From Sandarakinorhabdus cyanobacteriorum (GTDB taxonomy: Bacteria; Pseudomonadota; Alphaproteobacteria; Sphingomonadales; Sphingomonadaceae): a stretch of DNA of 64,000 nt. Of the stretch, positions 1 through 7,284 are shown piece by piece. A model generated the notes under the pieces. That model was not told the DNA's origin. It searched no databases and saw only the letters and a program-made list of their open reading frames with translations. The stretch spans positions 1 to 64,000 of the forward strand of contig NZ_NOXT01000108.1 of NCBI RefSeq assembly GCF_002251755.1. The letters run 5' to 3'. A program made the position numbers and the translations under genes. Every line of letters starts with the position of its first letter. Position 1 is the first letter of the stretch.

Positions 1-153
1 AACGCCCTGACAGGAAGGCTCATGAATAAGGCGGGCTAGGCCCGGTTGGCAGCCACGACCACTCCCAGATTTCGCCATGCCGGCCCGGCCGCGACCATCA
101 CAACCATCGCTGTCCGCTTGGCAGCGCCCGCGCCAGCCGGTAGGGCTGGCTGC

Positions 154-435
154 GTGCTGCGTGACCGCCCCTCCTCCACAGATCCGGCCGTGCTGGCGCT
201 GCAGGCGCTGGCCCATGTCGCCGGTGACGAGGCGATGGGCCCGCGCTTCCTGGCCTTGACCGGCATGGACGTGGCGGAACTGCGCGCGCACGCCGGCGAA
301 CCCGCCACGCTGATGGCGCTGATGGATTATCTGATGGCCAACGAGCATGACCTGCTCGCCACGGCCGAGGCGCTGGGCGTGAAGCCCGAAACCCTCGCCG
401 GCGCCGCCCGCCAGCTGGGAGGGACAGACTGGTGA
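154..435 (+). CDS. DUF3572 family protein
   Basis: Small helical protein of about 93 residues matching the alphaproteobacterial DUF3572 family, whose function is unknown. The recognisable core runs from DPAVLALQALAHV to the C-terminus. It includes the run LMDYLMANEHDLLATAEALGV, which looks like a small helical bundle. I place the start at GTG 154 because this gives the usual family length. An upstream TTG at 46 would add 36 low-complexity Ala/Pro/Arg residues. The gene overlaps the HAD gene by four bases (GTGA), which implies translational coupling. Bases 1-153 hold no gene I can support. Family assignment is firm; the role is unknown. Confidence 0.8.
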   Translation: MLRDRPSSTDPAVLALQALAHVAGDEAMGPRFLALTGMDVAELRAHAGEPATLMALMDYLMANEHDLLATAEALGVKPETLAGAARQLGGTDW

Positions 436-1043
436 AACAACGGCCGCTGATCGTTTCCGATTGCGATGGCGTGCTGCTGCACTTCATCGCGCCGTTCATC
501 GATTATCTGCGCGCCGTGCACGGCCTCACCCTCAGCCTCGACACCTTCGCGCTGACCGGCAATGTGAAGCGCCCCGACGGCACCGCCGTGCCGGCGCAGG
601 ACTTCCCGCCGCTCCTGAACGGCTTCTTTGCCGACTGGATGCACAATCAGCATCCGATCGTCGGCGCCGCTGATGCGCTGGGGCAGCTGGCCAAGGATTG
701 CGACGTGGTGGTGCTCACCAACATTGCCGATCATCACGCCGCCCGCCGCACCACCGAACTGGCCCGGCTCGGCATGCCCTATCGCGTCATCGGCAACCAG
801 GGCGGCAAGGGCGCGCCGCTGAAGAAGCTGCTCGACGAATTTCAGCCGACCGAGACCATCTTCATCGATGATCTGCCGCCCAACCACACATCGGTGAAGG
901 CGCATGTGCCCCATGTCCACCGCCTGCACATGGTGGCCGAACCGGAAGTGCGCCACCTCATCCCGATGAGCCCCGATGCCCATGCCCGCCATGATGATTG
1001 GCCGGCGATGCTGTCCCACATCGAAACCATCCTGAAAGGCTGA
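432..1043 (+). CDS. HAD-superfamily hydrolase
   Basis: A 203-residue soluble hydrolase of the HAD superfamily, probably a phosphatase. Motif I is the DxD-like SDCDGVLL at residues 8-15. The Thr of motif II sits in VVLTNIAD, and the acidic motif IV is FIDDLPPN near residue 145. The substrate cannot be read from sequence. It starts with GTG inside the stop of the DUF3572 gene, and RidA follows four bases after its end, so the three genes probably share a transcript. Nothing looks truncated. Confidence 0.85.
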   Translation: MKQRPLIVSDCDGVLLHFIAPFIDYLRAVHGLTLSLDTFALTGNVKRPDGTAVPAQDFPPLLNGFFADWMHNQHPIVGAADALGQLAKDCDVVVLTNIADHHAARRTTELARLGMPYRVIGNQGGKGAPLKKLLDEFQPTETIFIDDLPPNHTSVKAHVPHVHRLHMVAEPEVRHLIPMSPDAHARHDDWPAMLSHIETILKG

Positions 1044-1047
1044 TCCC

Positions 1048-1506
1048 ATGACCCCGGAACAAAAGCTCGCCGAACTCGGCATCACCCTGCCCAACGCCGC
1101 CGCCCCGGCCGCCAATTATGTGCCCACCGTCACCACTGGCCAGCTGATGCACATCAGCGGCCAGATCCCCTTTGCCGAGGATGGCAGCCTGATGAAAGGC
1201 CGGCTGGGTGACACGGTGGATGTCGCCTATGGCCAGGCCGCCGCCCGCCGCTGCGCCGTGGGCCTGATTGCCCAGATGAAGGCGGCGCTCGGTGATCTGG
1301 CGCGCGTCAAGCGCATCGTGAAGCTGGGCGTGTTCGTCGCCAGCCACCCCGATTTCACCGATCAGCCCGAGGTGGGCAACGGCGCGTCCAACCTGATGGT
1401 AGAGGTGTTTGGCGATGCCGGCCGCCACGCCCGCTCGGCCGTGGGCGTCGCCGTGCTGCCGCGCGGCGTTGCCGTGGAAGTGGATGCGGTGATCGAGATC
1501 GCCTGA
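1048..1506 (+). CDS. RidA/YjgF family protein
   Basis: A 152-residue member of the RidA (YjgF/YER057c/UK114) family. Archetypal RidA hydrolyses reactive enamine/imine intermediates made by PLP enzymes. This protein is about 20 residues longer than E. coli RidA and belongs to the longer COG0251 type. The C-terminal signature ARSAVGVAVLPRGVAVEVDA contains the Arg that in RidA binds the substrate carboxylate. The start ATG at 1048 follows the HAD stop directly. The stop TGA shares its last base with the ATG of the next gene. Family call is firm; the substrate is unknown. Confidence 0.88.
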   Translation: MTPEQKLAELGITLPNAAAPAANYVPTVTTGQLMHISGQIPFAEDGSLMKGRLGDTVDVAYGQAAARRCAVGLIAQMKAALGDLARVKRIVKLGVFVASHPDFTDQPEVGNGASNLMVEVFGDAGRHARSAVGVAVLPRGVAVEVDAVIEIA

Positions 1507-2657
1507 TGGCCGAATGGCAGGTGCGTGTGGTGGGCAAGGCCAGCGAGATCGCGCTGGCCGATTGGAACATCTGCGCCGGCAATGGCCATCCCTTTGCGCA
1601 AGGTGAATTTTTCCGCGCGCTGGAGGATTCGGGCAGCGCCACGGCGCGCACCGGCTGGCAACCCGTGCATCTGGTTGCTGACGGTGAGGATGGCCGCCCG
1701 GCCGGCATCCTGCCCTGTTACCTCAAAACCCACAGCCAGGGCGAATATGTCTTCGATCATGCCTGGGCCGATGCGCTGGAACGCGCCGGCGGCCGTTATT
1801 ATCCCAAGCTGCAGGCGGCCTTTCCGTTCACGCCGGCCACCGGGCCACGGTTGCTGCTGCGCGACGCGGCGTGCGCCCCCGCCCTGATCGCGGCGGCCGA
1901 ACAGATCACGACGTCGAACAATTTCTCCAGCGCCCACGCCACCTTCATCACACCCGAACAACAGCCGCTGTTCCGCGATGCCGGCTGGCTGATCCGCATG
2001 GGTGAACAATTCCACTGGCAGAACGACAATTACCGCGATTTCGGCGATTTTCTGGCCGCCCTCTCCTCCTCCCGCCGCAAGATGATCCGCAAGGAGCGCG
2101 AACGCGCGGTCGCCGGCCTCGACATCATCCACCTGACCGGCGCCGAGATCACGGAAAGCCATTGGGACGCGTTCTGGACCTTCTATCAGGACACGGGTGC
2201 GCGCAAATGGGGCCAGCCCTATCTCACCCGCCGCTTTTTCAGCCAGATCGGCGAGACGATGGGGGATCGCATCCTGCTGATGTTCGCGGCCCGCGCCGGC
2301 CAGCCGATTGCCGGCGCCCTCAACTTCATCGGCGATGAATGCCTCTATGGCCGCTATTGGGGCTGCACCCAGGATGTGCCCTTCCTGCATTTCGAGCTAT
2401 GCTATTACCAGGCCATCGAATGGGCCATCGCCAATGGCCGCGCCCGCGTAGAAGCCGGCGCGCAAGGCCAGCACAAGCTGGCGCGCGGTTATCGCCCCAC
2501 CCCGGTGATCTCGGCGCATTTCATCGCCAACGCCGGCTTCCGCCAGGCCGTTGCCGATTATCTCGGCCGCGAAACCCGGGCGATGATCGAGGAAATTGAA
2601 TATCTCGATGCCCACGGCCCGTTCAGGCAACGGCAAGCAAGCGAGGCGCAAAACTGA
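1506..2657 (+). CDS. DUF482/FemAB-like GNAT N-acyltransferase
   Basis: A 383-residue protein of the DUF482 (COG3146) group, a double GNAT fold related to FemAB peptidoglycan-bridge enzymes. Recognisable stretches are SSSRRKMIRKERERA near residue 190, the FWTFYQDTGARKWGQPYLTR segment, and the C-terminal EAGAQGQHKLARGYRP, which is typical of the family. No signal peptide is seen, so it is probably cytoplasmic. Family members are often annotated as peptidoglycan biosynthesis proteins, but that role is inferred only. It overlaps the RidA stop by one base (TGATG), and the next gene starts immediately after its stop, so it lies in an operon. Confidence 0.8.
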   Translation: MAEWQVRVVGKASEIALADWNICAGNGHPFAQGEFFRALEDSGSATARTGWQPVHLVADGEDGRPAGILPCYLKTHSQGEYVFDHAWADALERAGGRYYPKLQAAFPFTPATGPRLLLRDAACAPALIAAAEQITTSNNFSSAHATFITPEQQPLFRDAGWLIRMGEQFHWQNDNYRDFGDFLAALSSSRRKMIRKERERAVAGLDIIHLTGAEITESHWDAFWTFYQDTGARKWGQPYLTRRFFSQIGETMGDRILLMFAARAGQPIAGALNFIGDECLYGRYWGCTQDVPFLHFELCYYQAIEWAIANGRARVEAGAQGQHKLARGYRPTPVISAHFIANAGFRQAVADYLGRETRAMIEEIEYLDAHGPFRQRQASEAQN

Positions 2658-3152
2658 ATGATGCGCTATGCCCTGATCCTGGCCTTGATCGCCGCGCCGG
2701 CCGCCGCCACGGAGGTGATCCGCCTGTCAGACGCCCAGCGCGACGCCGTCATCACGGCGGCAGCCAACGGCCCCGAAAAGGCGCCGGTGCTCACCCCGGT
2801 GCAAACCCCACGCCCGTCTGTGCTCGACCGGCCGCTCTACCCCGAATTCTTCGCCGCCGATGGCCCGCCCATCAACGACCGCAAGGTCCACGGTGAAATG
2901 ACCATGTTTGCCGGCAGCGGCGGCACCTTCGGCATCTCCGGCACCGCCATCGTGCCGGTGGGCGAAACCGGCATGGCTGCCGTTTCGGTCACCCAGGGCC
3001 GCAGCCGCTTTGGCAACATCAGCGGCTTTGGCTTTGGCTTCACCAGCGGCGATGCCCGCCGCAGCTTCAACGCCGATATCAGCAACCCCGGCCTGTTCGG
3101 GCCCGGCATCTCCGCCTTCGATCCCGGCTTCCCCCTGCGCGGCCGGCGTTAG
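2658..3152 (+). CDS. Small secreted protein of unknown function
   Basis: A 164-residue protein with a Sec signal peptide (MMRYALILALIAAPAAA, cleavage after about residue 17). The mature part is rich in Gly, Phe and Ser with blocks such as GISGTAIVPVGETG and ISGFGFGFTSGDARRSF. It is probably periplasmic or surface exposed. I recognise no domain. It is the last gene of the forward run that begins at 154. Its TAG stop (3150-3152) lies inside the left terminal repeat of the short element at 3149-3340, so the extreme C-terminus may have been set by insertion of that element. Confidence 0.65.
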   Translation: MMRYALILALIAAPAAATEVIRLSDAQRDAVITAAANGPEKAPVLTPVQTPRPSVLDRPLYPEFFAADGPPINDRKVHGEMTMFAGSGGTFGISGTAIVPVGETGMAAVSVTQGRSRFGNISGFGFGFTSGDARRSFNADISNPGLFGPGISAFDPGFPLRGRR

Positions 3153-3340
3153 AGCGGTTTCGGACCAATAGGGATCACTGGCACGGAGGTGATTTTGGTA
3201 CTGGGCAAGGAGTGAGACGGGGGCGATGCTTGGCCATCGCAACCGACGAATGACGCCGCCCTGCGCCAAAAGCGCCCCGCCCCGAAGGGGTCGCCCAAAG
3301 GGCGATGACGGTGGTTCAGATTGGTCGGAAACCGCTCTAA
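3149..3340. mobile_element. MITE-like element with 21-bp terminal inverted repeats
   Basis: A 192-bp non-coding element between two convergent genes. The left end (3149-3169, TTAGAGCGG...ACCAAT) and the reverse complement of the right end (3320-3340) match at 20 of 21 positions. The outer TTAG on each side supplies the TAG stop of the secreted-protein gene on the plus strand and of panC on the minus strand. The interior has smaller palindromes (around 3285-3310) and no coding capacity of its own. No target-site duplication is obvious. It fits a miniature inverted-repeat element or a large extragenic palindrome that could also act as a convergent terminator. Confidence 0.6.
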
Positions 3341-4185
3341 AGCGCGATATTGTCGATCAGCCGCGTCGTGCCAATCACCCCGGCCCCCATCAGCCGCGCG
3401 CCGGGCTGGGCCACGCCAAGGCTGTGCAGGCTCTCGCCGTCGACCAGCTCCAGATAATCCAGCCGCACGAACCCGGCGGCCTTGATCCTCCGTTCCCCAG
3501 CCGCCAGCGCGGCGGCCACCGGCATGCCGGCCAATATCGCATCGCGCGTCGCCACCAGCGCCCGCGGCAGCGCCAGCGCGCGGGCGCGTTCATCGGCCGA
3601 CAGATAGGCATTGCGGCTCGAAAGCGCCAACCCGTCCGCATCGCGCACGATGGCACAACCGATGATCCGCGTCGCAATGTCGAGATCGGCCGCCATGCGC
3701 CGGATGATCGCCAGCTGCTGCCAATCCTTCTCGCCAAACACCGCCACATCGGCGCCAGCGGCACTCAGCAGCTTGGCCACCACGGTCGCCACACCATCGA
3801 AATGCCCCGGCCGCACCCGCCCGCACAACAGATCGGGCAAGCCCGACACCCGCACGAAACTGGCAAAGCCCGGCGGATACATGGTCGCCACATCCGGCGC
3901 ATACAAAAGGCTGCACCCCGCCCCGGCCAGCTTGGCGGCATCGCCGGCCTCGTCACGCGGATAACGGTCCAGATCCTCGCCGGGGCCAAACTGCTTGGGG
4001 TTCACGAAAATCGACGCGGCCACCACATCGGCCTGTTCCAGCCCCTTGCCCACCAGCGCCAGATGGCCGGCATGCAGCGCGCCCATGGTCGGCACAAACG
4101 CCACACGCTTGCCCGCCAGCTGCCAGGCCCGCACCTGGGCGCGGAGCGCGGCTGGGGTTCGCACGATGGGCAGCGGGCTGGTCAT
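3337..4185 (-). CDS. panC: Pantothenate synthetase
   Basis: Condenses D-pantoate with beta-alanine using ATP, the last step of pantothenate (CoA precursor) synthesis in the cytoplasm. From ATG 4185 the protein is 282 residues, the usual family size. An upstream in-frame extension of 20 residues is rejected. The HIGH-type nucleotide motif is PTMGALHAGHL and the KMSKS-like loop is SSRNAYLS. PKQFGPGEDLDRYPR is the typical pantoate-site stretch. The gene is divergent from mipZ with about 80 bp between them. Its stop codon lies in the right repeat of the element at 3149-3340. Confidence 0.95.
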   Translation of the reverse strand: MTSPLPIVRTPAALRAQVRAWQLAGKRVAFVPTMGALHAGHLALVGKGLEQADVVAASIFVNPKQFGPGEDLDRYPRDEAGDAAKLAGAGCSLLYAPDVATMYPPGFASFVRVSGLPDLLCGRVRPGHFDGVATVVAKLLSAAGADVAVFGEKDWQQLAIIRRMAADLDIATRIIGCAIVRDADGLALSSRNAYLSADERARALALPRALVATRDAILAGMPVAAALAAGERRIKAAGFVRLDYLELVDGESLHSLGVAQPGARLMGAGVIGTTRLIDNIAL

Positions 4186-4200
4186 AAGCACTTCACGCGG

Positions 4201-4231
4201 TTGACTTGCGCGCCCGGCTGTGGGCGATACG
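4201..4231 (+). promoter_or_regulatory. Candidate promoter for mipZ
   Basis: In the short panC/mipZ divergent gap there is a TTGACT hexamer at 4201-4206 and a GATACG/CGATAC hexamer 18-19 bases downstream, about 36 bases before the mipZ start. The -35 is good and the -10 is poor. This is assignment by eye only. Confidence 0.3.
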
Positions 4232-4266
4232 GGCGCCAGTTGCAAGCCTCAAGGCTGCCAGTCGGG

Positions 4267-5058
4267 ATGGGGATAATCGTGACCGCACATGTGATCGTGC
4301 TCGCCAATGAAAAGGGCGGCACCGGCAAATCCACCACCGCCGTCCATATCGGCGTCGCCCTGGCGCTGGCCGGCCACCGCACCGCGCTGATCGATCTCGA
4401 CAGCCGGCAGCGCACGTCCACCCGCTATCTCGAAAACCGCTGGCACCATGCCCAGCGTCACGGCCTCACCCTGCCCGTCCCCGATGTTGCCGTGGTTGCC
4501 GATGGGGATGGCGCCGTCGATGAACTTGCCCTGCGCTTTTCCCAGGCCAGCGTGCTCGATTTCATCGTGGTCGATTCCCCCGGCCGCGATTCGGCCCTGG
4601 CCCGCGCCGCCATGGCCCGCGCCGACACGCTGGTCACCCCGATCAATGACAGTTTCGTCGATTTCGACCTGATCGGCGAAGTCGATGGCGAGACCTTCGC
4701 GGTCAACAAGCCCAGCTTCTACGCCGAACTCGTCTGGGAAGCCCGCACGGCCCGCGCCCGCGAACAGGGCAAGCAGATGGATTGGGTGGTCTTGCGCAAC
4801 CGCCTCTCCGCCCTTGATGCCCGCAACAAGCAGCGCGTGGGCGCCGCGCTTGATGGCCTGGCCAAGCGCATCGGCTTCCGCGTGCTGCCCGGCCTGTCCG
4901 AACGCGTCATCTACCGCGAATTCTTCCCGCGCGGCCTCACCCTGCTGGATCGCGCCGCCCTCACCGATTTCTCGCTGTCCCACGTCGCCGCCCGCAACGA
5001 ACTGCGCGCGCTCATCGCCGGCCTCAACCTGCCCGGCGGCGTCGATCTGGCCGCCTGA
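4267..5058 (+). CDS. mipZ: Division-plane positioning ATPase MipZ
   Basis: A 263-residue deviant-Walker P-loop ATPase of the MinD/ParA class. In Caulobacter MipZ forms a bipolar gradient with ParB and inhibits FtsZ away from midcell. The N-terminal VIVLANEKGGTGKSTTAVH carries the deviant Walker A (KGGTGKST). IDLDSRQRTSTRYLENR follows and is characteristic of MipZ rather than plasmid ParA, and VDSPGRDS is the Walker B region. I use ATG 4267; GTG 4279 is an alternative. A much longer frame reading in from 3226 runs antisense to panC and is not real. The J-domain gene overlaps its stop by one base. Confidence 0.9.
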   Translation: MGIIVTAHVIVLANEKGGTGKSTTAVHIGVALALAGHRTALIDLDSRQRTSTRYLENRWHHAQRHGLTLPVPDVAVVADGDGAVDELALRFSQASVLDFIVVDSPGRDSALARAAMARADTLVTPINDSFVDFDLIGEVDGETFAVNKPSFYAELVWEARTARAREQGKQMDWVVLRNRLSALDARNKQRVGAALDGLAKRIGFRVLPGLSERVIYREFFPRGLTLLDRAALTDFSLSHVAARNELRALIAGLNLPGGVDLAA

Positions 5059-5468
5059 TGCTGCTGGCGATCCTTGCCGTCGCCGCGCTGGCTTGGTGGC
5101 TGCACCGCGAAGGCCTGCTGCTGCCCAATCTCATCCGGTTGGGTGGCACCGCGGCGGCCGGCCTGCTCGCCGTGCGCTTCCTCACCAGCGGCCGCATCCT
5201 GATGGCCGCCCTGGCCGCCGCCATCGCCTTTGGCTGGTGGGTCTGGAACAGCAACGGCTCCAGCGGCAACCGCCGCCTCACGTCCGCCGCCCGCCTGCTC
5301 GGCGTACCCGAAGACGCGCCGGCCGAGGTGATCTGGCAGGCCTGGCGGCAGAAAATGGCCAGCGCCCACCCCGATGCCGGCGGCAGCGATGATCAGGCCC
5401 AGGCCCTCACCGCCGCGCGCGACCTGCTGATCAGCGCCGCCGAAAAGCGCCGCGACAGCCGGGATTGA
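5058..5468 (+). CDS. Membrane-anchored J-domain protein
   Basis: A 136-residue protein with an N-terminal hydrophobic half (residues 1-20 and about 32-58, two probable membrane segments) and a C-terminal J-domain-like half. The J-domain hallmark is the HPD tripeptide in SAHPDAGGSD, with ARLLGVPEDAPAEVIWQAWRQ as the preceding helix. J domains stimulate DnaK ATPase activity, so this should recruit Hsp70 to the inner membrane. The start overlaps the mipZ stop (TGATG) and pgmG follows within about 10 bases, giving a three-gene operon. Its client is unknown. Confidence 0.82.
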   Translation: MLLAILAVAALAWWLHREGLLLPNLIRLGGTAAAGLLAVRFLTSGRILMAALAAAIAFGWWVWNSNGSSGNRRLTSAARLLGVPEDAPAEVIWQAWRQKMASAHPDAGGSDDQAQALTAARDLLISAAEKRRDSRD

Positions 5469-5476
5469 ACCCCAGC

Positions 5477-6844
5477 ATGGCCCACCGCCTGAACCCCGTC
5501 GCTTTGCGCGAATATGATATCCGTGGCGTCGTCGGCACCGATCTCGATGCCGCTGATGTCGAAGCCGCCGCCCGCAGTTTCGGCACCATGGTCAGGCGCG
5601 ATGGCGGCAGCCGCGTCATGCTGGGCCGGGATGGCCGTCTCACCTCGCCCGAACTCGCCGCTGCAGCCACCAGGGGCCTCCTGGCCAGCGGCTGCGATGT
5701 CACCGACATCGGCCTTGCCCCGTCACCCATGCTCTACTTCAGCGTGTTCGACACCGGCGCCGATGCCGGGCTGATGATCACCGCCAGCCACAACCCACCG
5801 GAATGGAATGGCATCAAGCTTATCCTGCGCCACCGTCCATTCTATGGCGCGGATATCGCGGAACTGGGCGCGATCTCGGCCGCCGGCAATTGGGAAAGCG
5901 ACGCCGGCAGGCTCAGCCATGCCCCCATGATCGATCGCTATGTCGCCCGGCTGGCCGGCGATTATCAGGGCGGTGCCTTCACCATCGCCTGGGATTGCAG
6001 CAACGGCGCCGCCGGCCCGGTGGTGGAGCGGCTGATCCGCCTGCTGCCCGGCACGCACCATCTGGTGCACAGCGAAGTTGACGGCCGCTTCCCCAATCAC
6101 GAACCTGATCCCACCATCGAAGCCAATCTGGCCGATCTGAAACGGGTGGTGATCGACCGCGGCTGCGATTTTGGAGTCGCCTTCGATGGCGACGCCGATC
6201 GCATCGGCGCAGTCGATGGCCAGGGGCGCATGTTGGGGGGCGATGAACTGCTGGCCATCCTGGCCGAACCGGTGCTCAAGGCCCAGCCAGGCGCTGCCAT
6301 CATCGCTGATGTGAAGGCCAGCCAGGCCCTGTTCGATCGCATCGCCGCCCTGGGCGGCCGGCCCGACATGTGGAAATCCGGCCACAGCCTGGTCAAGGCC
6401 CGGTTGCAGGCGCTGGATGCGCCGCTGGCCGGCGAAATGGGCGGCCACATCATCTTTGGCCACCGCTGGTACGGTGTGGATGACGGCATTTTGGCCGCGC
6501 TGCGCCTGATGGAGGCCGTCAGCGCCGCCGGCACCAGCCTCACCGCGCTGAAATCCGCCATGCCGGTGATGGTCAACACGCCCGAACTGCGCATCCCCTG
6601 CCCCGAGAATCGCAAATTCGCCGTGGTCGCCGAGGTGCTGGCCCGTTTGCGCGCCACCAACGCGCGCATCAATGAAACCGACGGCGCCCGCGTCATGCGC
6701 GACGACGGCTGGTGGCTGCTGCGCGCCTCCAACACCCAAGCAGCCGTAACCGCCCGCGTCGAAGCCCGCGACGCCGCCGCGCTGGCCCGGATGCAGGCGG
6801 AGCTGGCGGAGCAGCTGAGGCTGTCCGGCGTGGATTGGGGCTGA
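5477..6844 (+). CDS. pgmG: Phosphoglucomutase/phosphomannomutase PgmG
   Basis: A 455-residue alpha-D-phosphohexomutase interconverting hexose 1- and 6-phosphates, which feeds nucleotide-sugar and exopolysaccharide synthesis. The phosphoserine loop is ITASHNPPEWNGIKL, the metal loop DGDADRIGAVDG, the sugar-binding loop GEMGGHIIF, and the C-terminal phosphate-binding domain contains ASNTQAAVTARVEA. I take ATG 5477 rather than TTG 5465. In sphingomonads this enzyme supplies glucose 1-phosphate and mannose 1-phosphate. The rmlA product encoded at 43950 would use glucose 1-phosphate. It is the last gene of the mipZ operon and is followed by a repeat block and a terminator. Confidence 0.9.
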   Translation: MAHRLNPVALREYDIRGVVGTDLDAADVEAAARSFGTMVRRDGGSRVMLGRDGRLTSPELAAAATRGLLASGCDVTDIGLAPSPMLYFSVFDTGADAGLMITASHNPPEWNGIKLILRHRPFYGADIAELGAISAAGNWESDAGRLSHAPMIDRYVARLAGDYQGGAFTIAWDCSNGAAGPVVERLIRLLPGTHHLVHSEVDGRFPNHEPDPTIEANLADLKRVVIDRGCDFGVAFDGDADRIGAVDGQGRMLGGDELLAILAEPVLKAQPGAAIIADVKASQALFDRIAALGGRPDMWKSGHSLVKARLQALDAPLAGEMGGHIIFGHRWYGVDDGILAALRLMEAVSAAGTSLTALKSAMPVMVNTPELRIPCPENRKFAVVAEVLARLRATNARINETDGARVMRDDGWWLLRASNTQAAVTARVEARDAAALARMQAELAEQLRLSGVDWG

Positions 6845-6849
6845 ATGGC

Positions 6850-7070
6850 AAATCAGGTCCTCCCCAAACTTGTTTGGGGCGGTGCCGAGCGGAGCGCGGC
6901 GGAGGGGCTGCGCCCATACCAGCGGGCTTGCCGCCCCGATCCTCCCCAAACTTGTTTGGGGAGGTGGCGCCGCAGGCGACGGAGGGGCAGCGCCCATACC
7001 ACCGGGATCGCCACTCAGATCCTCCCCCTCTGGGGGAGGTGCCCGCAGGGCGGAGGGGGCCGCGCCTTTG
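6850..7070. repeat. Three tandem palindromic repeats, about 80 bp apart
   Basis: Three copies of a unit begin with a palindrome: CCTCCCCAAACTTGTTTGGGG at about 6859-6879, the fuller version at 6941-6964, and a shortened one at 7021-7039. Spacing is about 80-82 bp. Each palindrome is followed by a related GC-rich tail (GCGGAGGGGC...CGCCCATACCA in copies 1 and 2). Together with the following 150 bases this fills the roughly 440-bp gap between pgmG and the TonB receptor. No gene is supported there. It resembles REP/BIME-type extragenic repeats and is not a CRISPR. Confidence 0.7.
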
Positions 7071-7184
7071 CCATATGGCCTCGCCCAAAGGCCGCGCGGC
7101 CGGCGGAAAAGCCGCCGAGTCCGCTGAACAGGGGGAGGAAAGGCAGAAAAAGCGCGGCAGAGCCGCGCCGTCGGACGACTCACG

Positions 7185-7213
7185 AAAAGGGCGGCCTGAG
7201 GGCCGCCCTTTTT
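7185..7213. terminator. Bidirectional rho-independent terminator
   Basis: The hairpin GGGCGGCC-TGAG-GGCCGCCC (7189-7208) is preceded by AAAA and followed by TTTTT. It can therefore end transcripts both from pgmG on the plus strand and from the TonB receptor gene on the minus strand. Confidence 0.85.
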
Positions 7214-7240
7214 GGTCGCCGGCCGAGCTTGCCGGAGTCG

Positions 7241-7265
7241 GTGGATAGTGCTGTGCACTATCCAC
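7241..7265. repeat. Perfect 11-bp inverted repeat
   Basis: GTGGATAGTGC and GCACTATCCAC are separated by three bases. The repeat lies just beyond the stop of the TonB receptor gene (minus strand). It has no T-run, so it is a weak terminator at best. It could instead be an mRNA 3' stabiliser or a protein site. Confidence 0.5.
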
Positions 7266-7284
7266 TCGCCCGGCAGCGCTGCGC

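Noticed and set aside
2658-3152. Exosortase-sorted protein candidate
   Set aside because: It has a signal peptide but no C-terminal motif-helix-basic tail.
3226-4266. Open frame extending mipZ upstream by about 347 codons
   Set aside because: It runs antisense across panC and the inverted-repeat element with low-complexity Arg/Pro/His composition. The MipZ family begins at the P-loop region.
6850-7070. Possible CRISPR array
   Set aside because: Only three imperfect units with long, mutually similar spacers and no cas genes; better read as extragenic palindromic repeats.
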